Assembly (NCBI GenBank): GCA_002364215.1
Contig: DEXQ01000010.1
Coordinates: forward strand, 1 to 64,000
Direction of reading: 5' to 3'
Source: Aequorivita sp. UBA3180
GTDB taxonomy: Bacteria > Bacteroidota > Bacteroidia > Flavobacteriales > Flavobacteriaceae
Length of the DNA stretch: 64,000 bases
Under the pieces are notes generated by a model. The model was not told the origin of the DNA and searched no databases. It saw only the letters and a list, made by a program, of their open reading frames with translations. The position numbers and the translations under genes were made by a program. This document shows, in pieces, positions 34,395-43,659 of the stretch (its first letter is position 1; the number at the start of each line of letters is the position of its first letter).

Positions 34395-35772
34395 CGCACA
34401 CCAAGCTTCATTCCGAGATCCTTCTGGATATATTTTTTATGATGGAAAAACCTTGCGAAGGGCCATCAAACCTATATATTTTCTGCAGTACAACAAACTG
34501 AAAGACAGCGGGGTTTTTAAAAATCTAATTTCTAATGGTCTTTTGATTCCGCATGAGGAAACTTCGGTTTCTTCGGAAGAAATAATCATTACCCCGGAAG
34601 AAATTCCATTCATCACAAATCCTTACGAATGGAGCTTTGAGCAATACAAACACGCTGCACTCCACACCCTGAAAATTCAGAAATACGCACTTTCAAAAGG
34701 GTTTATCTTAAAGGATGCTTCGGCTTACAACGTAACTTTTCACAAAGGAAAACCGGTTTTTATAGACACACTTTCTTTCGATTTTTATGAAGAGGGAACT
34801 CCATGGCGTGCATACAAGCAATTTATAACACACTTTTTGGGCCCATTGGTTTTGGCAAAATATCACGGTACCGAAATTTTCAAAATGATGCAAACGCACA
34901 TTGATGGAATTCCAGTGAAATTGATTTCTTCTTTGCTTCCAACACGCACCAAATTGAGTTCGGTAATTTACCCAAACATTCACTTGCTTGCTAAAATGGA
35001 AAGCAAACACAGCGAGGATTACAAAGCCGAAACCAAAATTGCTACCCTTTCAAAAAAATCACAGGAAAACATTGTTGAAAGCCTTTATGATTATATAAAA
35101 GGCCTGACGCTTAAAGAAGCCAGTGAATGGGGCGATTATTACAACAAAACAAATTACGATGAAGGCGCTTTTGAAGCAAAAAAAACGCTGATAAAAGAGT
35201 GGATAAAACCATTGGCACCACAAAAATTGATTGACGTGGGCGGTAATGACGGTACTTTTGCAAGAACTGTAATTGATTCAGTGCCGCATATAATAGTGAC
35301 TGATATTGACAGCAACGCGGTGGATTACAATTACAAACAACTGCAGAAAAACAAGGAAACGAATATGCTTCCCTTTGTGTGCGATGTGCTGCAACCCGCA
35401 CCCGGGATAGGTTTCAATAATACTGAACGAAATTCTTTAATAGAACGTTTGGCAGAGTACGCGCCTGATGTTACTATGGCTTTGGCATTAATTCACCATA
35501 TCACGCTTTCGGGAAATGTGCCTTTTGAAAAATCGGCTTCGTTTTTTGCTTCCTTTTCGAAGAATTTAATCATCGAATTCCCAACCCGGGAGGATTCCTG
35601 GGCGCAGTCCTTACTGGTTCGTAAGCGCGAATTCATAAACCATTTTGATTTTTACAATGAAACCGAGTTTGAAAACGGCTATCTACAATACTTCACCCTT
35701 GAAAAAAAGGAAACGGTAAAAGGCACCAAACGCTTGCTGTATCTTTTGAAAAACAAAAATCATGCAGGCTAA
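34378..35772 (+). CDS. Class I SAM-dependent methyltransferase (NoeA-like)
   Basis: A 464-residue protein. The start at ATG 34378 is preferred (the TTG at 34348 lies deeper in the previous gene). The N-terminal half (with DPSGYIFYDGKTLRRAI and VTFHKGKPVFIDTLSFDFYEEGTPW) resembles the NoeA/nodulation-type methyltransferases. The SAM fold is in the C-terminal half: KLIDVGGNDGTFART, IVTDIDSNAVDYNY and MALALIHHITLSGN. It probably methylates a glycan or its carrier. It overlaps the first phosphatase-fold gene by 11 bp. Confidence 0.78.
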   Translation: MTKKTDAHQASFRDPSGYIFYDGKTLRRAIKPIYFLQYNKLKDSGVFKNLISNGLLIPHEETSVSSEEIIITPEEIPFITNPYEWSFEQYKHAALHTLKIQKYALSKGFILKDASAYNVTFHKGKPVFIDTLSFDFYEEGTPWRAYKQFITHFLGPLVLAKYHGTEIFKMMQTHIDGIPVKLISSLLPTRTKLSSVIYPNIHLLAKMESKHSEDYKAETKIATLSKKSQENIVESLYDYIKGLTLKEASEWGDYYNKTNYDEGAFEAKKTLIKEWIKPLAPQKLIDVGGNDGTFARTVIDSVPHIIVTDIDSNAVDYNYKQLQKNKETNMLPFVCDVLQPAPGIGFNNTERNSLIERLAEYAPDVTMALALIHHITLSGNVPFEKSASFFASFSKNLIIEFPTREDSWAQSLLVRKREFINHFDFYNETEFENGYLQYFTLEKKETVKGTKRLLYLLKNKNHAG

Positions 35773-37249
35773 AAAAAAACAGGGATTTTTCTCGTTTTTT
35801 TTTGAAAAGGACAACCTTTTTTCAATTATAACTGCAATTGCGGCGGGTTTATATCCGCTACTTTTTTATTACACAAATAATTATAAACTGATAAATTCCT
35901 GGGGGCACTTCGGGTATTTTGTTTCAATATTTATAGTGATTCCGATTGTGGTTTTTTTCATTGCAAATAATGTTTCGAAAATTGATTTTTTTAAAAAATT
36001 CCAGCCCTTCGTACTTCCTTTTTTAAACTTTTCCCTCTTCTTTTTCTTTCTGAATATAGCACTTTATGCAGGGTTTAGCTGGTTAAGGACATTTATAGTT
36101 TTTGTAATTGCCTTACTACTTACTTTTTTATTTCGGAAGCATTTCAAAAAAATAATCGCTTTTCAATTTATACTTGCTGTAATCGGCATTTTCACTCTAA
36201 CGCCCGTAATTATTAAGCAATTGAATTATTCCAAGGAATGGATGAAGCAACCCGACGGTATTGAAACCGCTGTTTTTAAAAAGAAACCGAATATCTATTT
36301 CATTCAGCCCGATGGGTATGTGAATTTTTCAGAAATGAAAAAGGGAAATTACAATATTGAGAGGTCAGCATTTGAAACCTTCTTAACGGAGAATAATTTC
36401 AAAAACTATCCAAATTTCCGAAGCAATTACGGAGCAACTTTGCCTACCAATAGTTCGTTGTTTATGATGAAGCATCATTATTACAACAACGGTTCAGATT
36501 TCACAGAAACCATTGATGCGCGTAATGTTATAGTTTCTGACAACAGTGTGCTACGCATTTTAAAAAACAATGGTTACCGCACATTCCTTCTTACTGAGCA
36601 GCCTTATTTTTTGACCAATAAACCAAAACTGGGCTATGATTTTTGCAATTTTTCAACTGAGGAAATCAGCTTTGTAACCACAGGTCTCGGAAATCCTCGG
36701 GATGTAATTGAGCCATTTAAAGATTACCTGGAAACATATTCCGAAGGACCCAATTTCTTTTTTGTTGAGATTTTCAATCCGGGACATATTATTAATCGTG
36801 AAGCAGAATCAAAAGGTATTGCTGGAGAGCGGGAACATTATATTGAAAGTTTAAAAGAAGCTGACAAGAAACTTACAGCACTTACAAAAACAATCCTTAA
36901 AAAAGATCCCGAGGCACTGATTGTAATAATGGCGGATCACGGTGGTTTTGTGGGAATGAAAAGTATGGAAGATTCATACACAAAAAGTACGGATCCAGAT
37001 ATTGTAAACTCAATTTTCAGTTCCATTCTCGCCATTCATTGGCCCAATGGTGAAGCACCGAAATTTGACAATAAACTGAAAACTTCTGTGAATTTGTTTC
37101 GCATTTTGACATCTTATTTAAGTGAAAATGATTTGTATCTTGCAAACTTGCAGCCCGATGAAAGTTACATTATCATCTACTCTGGCGCAACACAAGGAAC
37201 TTACCAATACTTGGATGGAGAAGGAAATGTGGTTTTTAAAAAGCATTAA
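35762..37249 (+). CDS. Membrane-anchored alkaline phosphatase/sulfatase-fold protein, copy 1 of 3
   Basis: A 495-residue protein with four to five N-terminal membrane helices (to ~150) and a C-terminal periplasmic domain of the alkaline phosphatase/sulfatase superfamily, as in LtaS-type enzymes. Visible metal-site elements are PNIYFIQPDGY (Asp184) and MADHGGFVGM (~390). A Ser/Thr patch LPTNSSLFMMKHHYYNNG (~228-240) could hold the nucleophile. The substrate is unknown; a phospho-group transferase or hydrolase acting on the glycan is plausible from context. It overlaps the previous gene by 11 bp and the next by 1 bp. Confidence 0.8.
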   Translation: MQAKKKQGFFSFFFEKDNLFSIITAIAAGLYPLLFYYTNNYKLINSWGHFGYFVSIFIVIPIVVFFIANNVSKIDFFKKFQPFVLPFLNFSLFFFFLNIALYAGFSWLRTFIVFVIALLLTFLFRKHFKKIIAFQFILAVIGIFTLTPVIIKQLNYSKEWMKQPDGIETAVFKKKPNIYFIQPDGYVNFSEMKKGNYNIERSAFETFLTENNFKNYPNFRSNYGATLPTNSSLFMMKHHYYNNGSDFTETIDARNVIVSDNSVLRILKNNGYRTFLLTEQPYFLTNKPKLGYDFCNFSTEEISFVTTGLGNPRDVIEPFKDYLETYSEGPNFFFVEIFNPGHIINREAESKGIAGEREHYIESLKEADKKLTALTKTILKKDPEALIVIMADHGGFVGMKSMEDSYTKSTDPDIVNSIFSSILAIHWPNGEAPKFDNKLKTSVNLFRILTSYLSENDLYLANLQPDESYIIIYSGATQGTYQYLDGEGNVVFKKH

Positions 37250-38736
37250 TGGAATCTAAACAATCAAAAAGCGGTTTTAAAAATTTCTTTGGAGCTACTT
37301 CAGAAAACCCTTTATTGATAGCGCTCGGCGTGGGCCTTTACCCATTGGTTTTCTATTATTCCCGAAACTTTGGAATGATTAATTCCTGGGAACAGTTTGG
37401 GTATTTTTTGTTGCTTTTTTTAGTGCTTCCTATACTATTCTTTTCATTTTTAAAGTGGTTTTCAAACCTGTCATTTAATTCAAAATGGGGAAAATACCTG
37501 CTTCCATTCTTCAGTGTTTTTCTTTTTCTGTTTTACATTAAAATAATTTTGTACGCAGATATCCAACGGAAAATAATCTTAGGGATTTTTATTATTTCTT
37601 CCTTGATAGCCTATTTTCTTTACAAACATTTCAAAAAATGGATTGTTTTGCAGCTTATTTTAGCGGTGATTGGATTTATTGGTCTGGTGCCGATGCTGAT
37701 GAAATATTTAAACTATTCCTCAGACTGGATGCAACAACCGGACAATATTGAAGAAATTGTTTTTCAAAAAAAACCAAATATCTACTACATCCAACCAGAC
37801 GGTTATCCAAGTTTTTCAGAACTGAAAAGTGATTATTATAAAGTGGATAATTCAAGCTTTGATGCATTTTTAGCGGAAAAGAACTTTAAAAATTATCCAG
37901 ATTTTCGAAGCAATTACATCACGACCATCACTTCAAATAGTGCTACTTTTATGATGAAGCACCACTATTACAACAATGGTAGGGATTATTCGGAAATGCT
38001 GAATGCGCGAAAAAACATTATGTTCAAAAATCCGGTGCTTTCCATTTTTAAAAACAATGGGTACAAAACCCATTTTATTAGCGAGCATCCGTATTTAATG
38101 GTCAATAGACCAAAGATAGGTTTTGATTATACCAATTTCAGTTACAGTGAAATTCCCTATATCACTACTGGATTCAATGTTAAAAGAGAGGTTTTTCCAG
38201 ATTTGGAGAAGACAATTGCTTCAAAAAATGATGGTGGAAATTTCTTTTTTATCGAAATTTTTGAACCAGGCCATATTTCAACCACAAAGGAAGCTTCTAA
38301 AGGAAAAGTAGCAGAGCGGGAGCAATGGCTTGAAAAACTGGAAATAGCAAACGTAAAGATTGAAAAAATGGTCAATCTAATTTCCGAAAAGGATCCCGAG
38401 GCCTTGATAATGATTATGGCAGACCACGGCGGTTTTGTGGGGCTTGACTATACGCGCCAAGTTTACACCAAAACTTCAAATCCCGAGATTATTTATACTA
38501 CTTTTGGAGCTATGCTGGCTATAAAATGGCCAAATGGTGAAGCTCCCGAAATGGATTCAAACTTGAAAAGTTGTGTGAATGTTTTCAGGGTTTTGTTTTC
38601 CTATTTGGGCAATGACCAAAAATATTTACAGCATTTGGAAAAAGATGGTAGCTATCTTATTATAAAGGAGGGCGCCGAGCCTGGCGTTTATGAATACATT
38701 GATGATAGCGGAAACATAGTTTTCAAAAAAGTATAA
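37249..38736 (+). CDS. Membrane-anchored alkaline phosphatase/sulfatase-fold protein, copy 2 of 3
   Basis: 495 residues, the same length as copy 1 and alike throughout: GLYPLVFYYSRNFGMINSWEQFGYF in the membrane part, shown here only as its core INSWEQFGYF, then PNIYYIQPDGY, TSNSATFMMKHHYYNNG and MADHGGFVGLDY. Its start codon overlaps the previous stop (TAATG). The key Asp, Ser/Thr and DHGG elements are all present, so it is probably active. Confidence 0.8.
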   Translation: MESKQSKSGFKNFFGATSENPLLIALGVGLYPLVFYYSRNFGMINSWEQFGYFLLLFLVLPILFFSFLKWFSNLSFNSKWGKYLLPFFSVFLFLFYIKIILYADIQRKIILGIFIISSLIAYFLYKHFKKWIVLQLILAVIGFIGLVPMLMKYLNYSSDWMQQPDNIEEIVFQKKPNIYYIQPDGYPSFSELKSDYYKVDNSSFDAFLAEKNFKNYPDFRSNYITTITSNSATFMMKHHYYNNGRDYSEMLNARKNIMFKNPVLSIFKNNGYKTHFISEHPYLMVNRPKIGFDYTNFSYSEIPYITTGFNVKREVFPDLEKTIASKNDGGNFFFIEIFEPGHISTTKEASKGKVAEREQWLEKLEIANVKIEKMVNLISEKDPEALIMIMADHGGFVGLDYTRQVYTKTSNPEIIYTTFGAMLAIKWPNGEAPEMDSNLKSCVNVFRVLFSYLGNDQKYLQHLEKDGSYLIIKEGAEPGVYEYIDDSGNIVFKKV

Positions 38737-38751
38737 TTTTTTAAAAAGGTA

Positions 38752-40203
38752 ATGGGTAATTTCTTCACAAAATACTTTAAGGAAAATTTCAATCCGTTGC
38801 TTACGGGCCTTATCTGTGGGTTTTATCCGTTGGTTTTCTATTTTTCAAATAACTTTTCGGCAATCAATTCTTGGGAACATTTAGGGTTTTTTCTATTGTT
38901 TTTTATAGGAATTCCAGTAGTGGTTTTTACAATTGCCTCATTATTTTTCAAGTATTCTGAAACGCTTTCAAAATACAGACCACACATTCTTTTCGTGTTG
39001 ATAATTATGACCGTGGCAACCTTGATGTCACAAGCAATGTATCTTACGCTTAAAAAGAAAATGCTGTTGGGTCTGCTGATTGTTTCAGTTTTAGCAGCTT
39101 GGAAAATGCATGCGCACTTTAAAAAACTGCTTGTCATTATTTTATTGATGAGCATACTTCCAACAGTTAATTGCGTTATAAAAATTGTGGAACACGAACA
39201 GAAAATGGAATGGATAGCGCTTCCGGATTCGATTGAAAATGCTAAGTTCAAAACCACCCCCAATATTTATATGATACAACCGGACGGCTATGTGGGGCGG
39301 GATATGATGGAGAGCGATTTGTACAATTTCAACAATCCTTTTTATGGGTGGCTGGAAAATAATGGCTTCAAAATTTACGACGATTTTCGAAGCAATTATC
39401 CAGCGAGTTTAACTTCGAATTCTTCAATGTTTTCCATGAAACAGCACCGTTTTGGAAATGTTCTTTTTCCGTCAATTGATATGCCTAACTCACGCGATAT
39501 TATTGCTGGAAATAATACGACAATCACCACGCTGAGAAACAACGGCTATAAAAATTTCTTCATTGTTCAAGACGAATATTTTCAGCAAAACAGACCAAAA
39601 CAGGAGTATGATTACTACAATCTGAATCCTGACGAAATCCCTTATTTCAGCAATGACAACAACGTGAAAAAAGTAGTTTTTAATGATTTGAAAGCTGCGA
39701 TGGATACAGTGAATATTGAAGGTCCACGGTTTTATTTTGTTGAAAAATTGCTGCCACACCACATACATTTTGCGGCTTCCAAAGAGGAGGAACGCGATAC
39801 CTATATCGAAAAAATAAAAGAAGTAAACGGGTGGTTGGAAAGCACAATAAATTATATTTCTGAAAAAGATCCGAACGCAATCGTTATTATTTTGGCGGAC
39901 CATGGCGGCTGGGTTGGTTTGGGCAGTTATCCCGAAATGTTCTCAACTAATGATCCGCAGCAAATACGTTCCATTTATTCTACTTTAGCAGCTATAAAAT
40001 GGAACGGTCATTTAAAGGAAGGAATGGATGCTGAATTGAACAGCAACGTGAATATTTTTCGCGTACTGTTTTCCATTTTAAGCAATAATCCCGAATATTT
40101 GAAATATTTGGAGGATGATTCAAGTTATAACTTGCAGAACGGCGTTTTTTCAAAATCGGTGCGAGCCGTGATTGATGACAGCGGAAACGTGACTACAAAC
40201 TAA
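38752..40203 (+). CDS. Membrane-anchored alkaline phosphatase/sulfatase-fold protein, copy 3 of 3
   Basis: 483 residues, the most diverged copy. It has the same plan: INSWEHLGFF in the membrane part, PNIYMIQPDGYVG, TSNSSMFSMKQHRFGN and LADHGGWVGL. Copies 1 and 2 read PGHI in the loop before the DHGG motif, where this one reads LPHHIHF, which may alter substrate choice. It is 15 bp after copy 2. Confidence 0.8.
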   Translation: MGNFFTKYFKENFNPLLTGLICGFYPLVFYFSNNFSAINSWEHLGFFLLFFIGIPVVVFTIASLFFKYSETLSKYRPHILFVLIIMTVATLMSQAMYLTLKKKMLLGLLIVSVLAAWKMHAHFKKLLVIILLMSILPTVNCVIKIVEHEQKMEWIALPDSIENAKFKTTPNIYMIQPDGYVGRDMMESDLYNFNNPFYGWLENNGFKIYDDFRSNYPASLTSNSSMFSMKQHRFGNVLFPSIDMPNSRDIIAGNNTTITTLRNNGYKNFFIVQDEYFQQNRPKQEYDYYNLNPDEIPYFSNDNNVKKVVFNDLKAAMDTVNIEGPRFYFVEKLLPHHIHFAASKEEERDTYIEKIKEVNGWLESTINYISEKDPNAIVIILADHGGWVGLGSYPEMFSTNDPQQIRSIYSTLAAIKWNGHLKEGMDAELNSNVNIFRVLFSILSNNPEYLKYLEDDSSYNLQNGVFSKSVRAVIDDSGNVTTN

Positions 40204-40219
40204 ACTGAAACTATAAATA

Positions 40220-41200
40220 TTGGAAGACATTTACGAGATAAAAAAATATCAACCATCACAAAAATCGGTGTGGGATAGCTTTGTGAAAGAAGCAAAAAAC
40301 GCTACGTTTTTGTTCCAACGCGATTTTATGGATTACCATTCCGATAGATTCACGGACCACTCACTTTTAATATATAAAGGCGAAAAGTTGGTTGCAGTGC
40401 TTCCTGCAAATATTTCAGGTTCTGAATTACATTCCCACCAAGGCCTTAGTTACGGCGGCGTAGTTTTGGGCAAACAGGCCACTTTTGAAGAAACTTTACA
40501 TATTTTTAAAAGTCTGCTCACTTTTCTTAAAAGTGAAGGTTTTACTGTTTTAAAACTAAAATTGCTTCCGAAAATTTATCATCAATTGCCAAGTGATGAA
40601 ATTGATTATTTACTATTTCTCGTAAAAGCTTCGTTAATCAGAAAAGATTTTACAAGTTGTGTTTTTAACGAAAATTCTTTAAAAATAGCTTCCTCAAATC
40701 GCTTGCGCGGAATTAAAAAAGGAGTAAAAAACGAATTAAAAGTTAGTGAAGAGGTAAATTTCAAACCATTTTGGAGCAAAGTTTTGGAACCAAATTTAAA
40801 GCAAGTCCACAACCAAAAGCCAGTTCATTCTTTGGAAGAAATTGAGCTGTTGCAATCCCGCTTCCCTAAAAACATTAAACAATTCAACGTTTATAAAAAT
40901 GACGAGATAGTTGCAGGAGCAACAATTTTCGAAACTGTTACTGTAGCGCACGCACAATATATTTCAGCAAATGAAGAAGGGCGACAAACAGGTGGTTTGG
41001 ATTTTCTGTTCAATCATTTATTGCAGCATTATTCAAATAAAAATTATTTCGATTTTGGAATAAGCAATGAAGCACAGGGAATGAAGGTAAATAAAGGTCT
41101 TTTGCATTGGAAAGAAACCTTTGGTGGCAGAAGTATTGTGCACGATTTTTATGAAATCAAAACCGAGAATCACAAACTTTTAAACGACATTTTTATATGA
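40220..41200 (+). CDS. GNAT/FemAB-like acyltransferase
   Basis: A 326-residue protein of the FemAB/GNAT type: an N-terminal half with FLFQRDFMDYHSDRFTDHSL, and a C-terminal half with YKNDEIVAGATIFE, TGGLDFLFNHLLQ and YFDFGISNEAQGMKVNKGLLHWKE, again only the core FDFGISNEAQGMKVN is diagnostic. In flavobacterial loci such proteins sit before 3-amino-sugar aminotransferases, so N-acylation of the amino sugar is the likely job. The start is TTG at 40220, 16 bp past the previous stop, since no ATG lies before residue ~37. It overlaps the aminotransferase by 4 bp (ATGA). Confidence 0.78.
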   Translation: MEDIYEIKKYQPSQKSVWDSFVKEAKNATFLFQRDFMDYHSDRFTDHSLLIYKGEKLVAVLPANISGSELHSHQGLSYGGVVLGKQATFEETLHIFKSLLTFLKSEGFTVLKLKLLPKIYHQLPSDEIDYLLFLVKASLIRKDFTSCVFNENSLKIASSNRLRGIKKGVKNELKVSEEVNFKPFWSKVLEPNLKQVHNQKPVHSLEEIELLQSRFPKNIKQFNVYKNDEIVAGATIFETVTVAHAQYISANEEGRQTGGLDFLFNHLLQHYSNKNYFDFGISNEAQGMKVNKGLLHWKETFGGRSIVHDFYEIKTENHKLLNDIFI

Positions 41201-42297
41201 TTCCGTTTTTAAATCTAAAAGCAATAAACCAACGTTATGAAGCGGAATTTCAGAAAAGTTTCCAGACTTTTTTAGATTCCGGATATTATATTTTGGGAAA
41301 CCAAGTAAAATTATTTGAGGGTAATTTTGCCAGATATTGCGGAACAACCCACTGTATAGGTGTTGGTAATGGTCTGGATGCGCTTCGGTTGATTTTGGAA
41401 GGTTATAAGATACTAGGAAAGCTAAAAGAAAACGACGAAGTTTTGGTTGCTTCCAATACATACATTGCAACTATTTTGGCAATAAAACAGGCAGGTTTAA
41501 AACCAGTTTTGGTAGAAGCAGATTTGGAAACCTATAATTTCGATTTAACTGCACTAAAAAAATCTATTTCCGAAAAAACGAAAGTTATTATGCCCGTCCA
41601 TCTCTACGGACAGCTTTCGCCAATGGAAGAAATTTTGAAGATTTCAAAAGAAAACAATCTACTCGTTATTGAAGATGCTGCACAGGCTCACGGCGCGAAG
41701 AACAAAGCTGGCAAATTTGCCGGAAATATAGGTGATGCTGCGGGTTTCAGTTTTTATCCTACCAAAAATCTTGGTGCTTTGGGAGATGGGGGAGCAGTAA
41801 CGACAAATAATGATGCTTTGGCCGAAGTGATTAGAAAACTCAGAAATTACGGAACTTCAACTAAATATGTTAATGAGTTTTTAGGTTTCAACTCAAGGCT
41901 TGACGAATTGCAAGCGGCATTTTTAAATATAAAGTTGCCGACTTTGGATGCTGATAATGAAATTCGAAGAACGATCGCCAAGAATTATATTTCTGAAATT
42001 AGTAACGATAAAATAGTTCTTCCCGAATATGACGGCAATGAAAACCATGTGTTCCATCTTTTTGTAGTTCGTGTAAAAAACAGAAATACTTTTATAGACC
42101 ATTTGGACCGAAACAGCATTGGCCATTTAATTCACTATCCAATTCCACCCCATAAGCAGCAGGCACTTTCAGATTTTTCGCATTTAAGTTTTCCAAATGC
42201 TGAAAAAATACACAACGAAATTATAAGCATCCCAATGAGTCCTGTAATGACCGAGGAAGAGGTTGAAAGAGTTATTTCAGTTTTAAACAGTTATTAA
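41197..42297 (+). CDS. DegT/DnrJ/EryC1/StrS sugar aminotransferase (FdtB/QdtB-like)
   Basis: A 366-residue PLP enzyme that turns a nucleotide-linked keto sugar into an amino sugar. The Schiff-base lysine is Lys190 in FSFYPTKNLGALGDGGAV. Other marks are GVGNGLDALRL, DEVLVASNTYIATILA, IEDAAQAHGAKNKAGKFAG and FNSRLDELQAAFL. With the FdtA/QdtA-like ketoisomerase at 46924 it would make dTDP-Fuc3N or dTDP-Qui3N. Fuc versus Qui cannot be told here. It overlaps the acyltransferase by 4 bp, and the flippase follows after 1 bp. Confidence 0.9.
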   Translation: MIPFLNLKAINQRYEAEFQKSFQTFLDSGYYILGNQVKLFEGNFARYCGTTHCIGVGNGLDALRLILEGYKILGKLKENDEVLVASNTYIATILAIKQAGLKPVLVEADLETYNFDLTALKKSISEKTKVIMPVHLYGQLSPMEEILKISKENNLLVIEDAAQAHGAKNKAGKFAGNIGDAAGFSFYPTKNLGALGDGGAVTTNNDALAEVIRKLRNYGTSTKYVNEFLGFNSRLDELQAAFLNIKLPTLDADNEIRRTIAKNYISEISNDKIVLPEYDGNENHVFHLFVVRVKNRNTFIDHLDRNSIGHLIHYPIPPHKQQALSDFSHLSFPNAEKIHNEIISIPMSPVMTEEEVERVISVLNSY

Positions 42298-42298
42298 T

Positions 42299-43588
42299 TT
42301 GAAAATTCCCGAATCCATACGCGGTAATTTACTTTTAAAGATGACTTCTTTAAATGCCGGAGTTATCGGCGTTCGGTTGGTTATTTCATTGTTCATTCAG
42401 CGTTTACTGGCTGAAATTGTTGGCGAGGCTGGAATTGCCAAAATCGGCTCCCTTCGCAATCTTTTGGAAATGCTTAGCTCTTTTGCCTCAGTTGGTATTT
42501 TTAGTGGAGTTGTAAAATATGTGGCAGAATATAAAGATGACAAAGAGCAGTTGCAGAAACTGTTTTCCACCACATTGGTATTTACAGTTTTGGGAACCAT
42601 AGTTGTTTCCCTGTTTTTATTTTTTGGTGCATACTACTTAAGCACCACTATTTTTGATTCTCCTAATTATATTTATCTTATAAAATTATTGGCAGTAATT
42701 GTGCCGTTTATAAGTATGTACCGCGTTTTTAACGGTATTGTGAATGGACTCTCATTGTATAAAAAATTGGCTGGAATAGACCTTTTCAGTTACATTTTAA
42801 GTGCAATTCTTACTGTTGTTTTGTTGCTTACAAATAATATTGATGGCGCGCTGATAGCAATTGCAATAACTCCGGCGCTACAGTTTTTCGTGCTCCTTTA
42901 TATTTTTATAAAAGTGCTTCGCGAATATGTACAGTTTTCAAAACTTACATTCAAAGTACCTATGGCTAATGGGCTTTTGGCATTTTCACTGATGTCCTTT
43001 TTTTCCACTGTGTTGTTGAATTATGTTGAAATTGATATTCGTGTAATGATCCAAAACAAAATTACAATGGCCGATGCAGGAATTTGGACAGCGATGACCA
43101 ATATTTCTAAAAACTACATGGTTTTTTCGAGTGCCATCTTCACTTTGTACGTACTTCCAAAATTTGCTGGAATTCACAATAAAACTGATTTTAAGGCTGA
43201 ACTCTTCAATATTTACAAAACATTATTGCCGCTTTTTGGAGTAGGAATGTTACTGATTTATTTTTTGAGGGACTACGTTATCCAAATCATCTATCCAGAT
43301 TTTCTCGGGATGGAACCACTGTTTAAGTGGCAACTATTAGGAGATTTTGTGCGTTTGGCAGCTATTGTTTTGGGATATCAGTTTTTAGCGAAAAAAATGG
43401 TGCGTAATTTTATCTTTTCAGAAGTGTTGTCGCTTGCACTTTTCTATGGCTTCTCTTATTACTTCGCTGGAATTTATGGCGTTGAAGGGGTTGTAATGGC
43501 TCACTTTTTAAGATATGTGGTTTACTTTTTTGTAGTGTTTTTCCTCGTGTTCCGTTATTTCAAAAAGAAGCGTAAAACAACCGAATAA
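42299..43588 (+). CDS. O-antigen flippase (Wzx family)
   Basis: A 429-residue polytopic membrane protein of the MATE/MOP superfamily with about 12 helices. The N-terminus (KMTSLNAGVIGVRLVISLF, IGSLRNLLEMLSSFASVGIF) is typical of WzxE-type lipid-linked oligosaccharide flippases. It would move undecaprenyl-linked repeat units across the inner membrane. The start is TTG at 42299, one base after the aminotransferase stop. A Wzy polymerase was not seen in the window. Confidence 0.9.
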   Translation: MKIPESIRGNLLLKMTSLNAGVIGVRLVISLFIQRLLAEIVGEAGIAKIGSLRNLLEMLSSFASVGIFSGVVKYVAEYKDDKEQLQKLFSTTLVFTVLGTIVVSLFLFFGAYYLSTTIFDSPNYIYLIKLLAVIVPFISMYRVFNGIVNGLSLYKKLAGIDLFSYILSAILTVVLLLTNNIDGALIAIAITPALQFFVLLYIFIKVLREYVQFSKLTFKVPMANGLLAFSLMSFFSTVLLNYVEIDIRVMIQNKITMADAGIWTAMTNISKNYMVFSSAIFTLYVLPKFAGIHNKTDFKAELFNIYKTLLPLFGVGMLLIYFLRDYVIQIIYPDFLGMEPLFKWQLLGDFVRLAAIVLGYQFLAKKMVRNFIFSEVLSLALFYGFSYYFAGIYGVEGVVMAHFLRYVVYFFVVFFLVFRYFKKKRKTTE

Positions 43589-43616
43589 TAGCTAAAGGCA
43601 AACAATAGTTTATGGC

Positions 43617-43624
43617 TATCTTTG
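43617..43624 (+). promoter_or_regulatory. -7 element of the 327-residue unknown gene
   Basis: TATCTTTG, an exact TAnnTTTG box 35 bp before the ATG, showing that this gene can be transcribed apart from the flippase. Confidence 0.6.
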
Positions 43625-43659
43625 CAAAAAATTCAAAGCTTACCTTTTTCTGAATTCAT

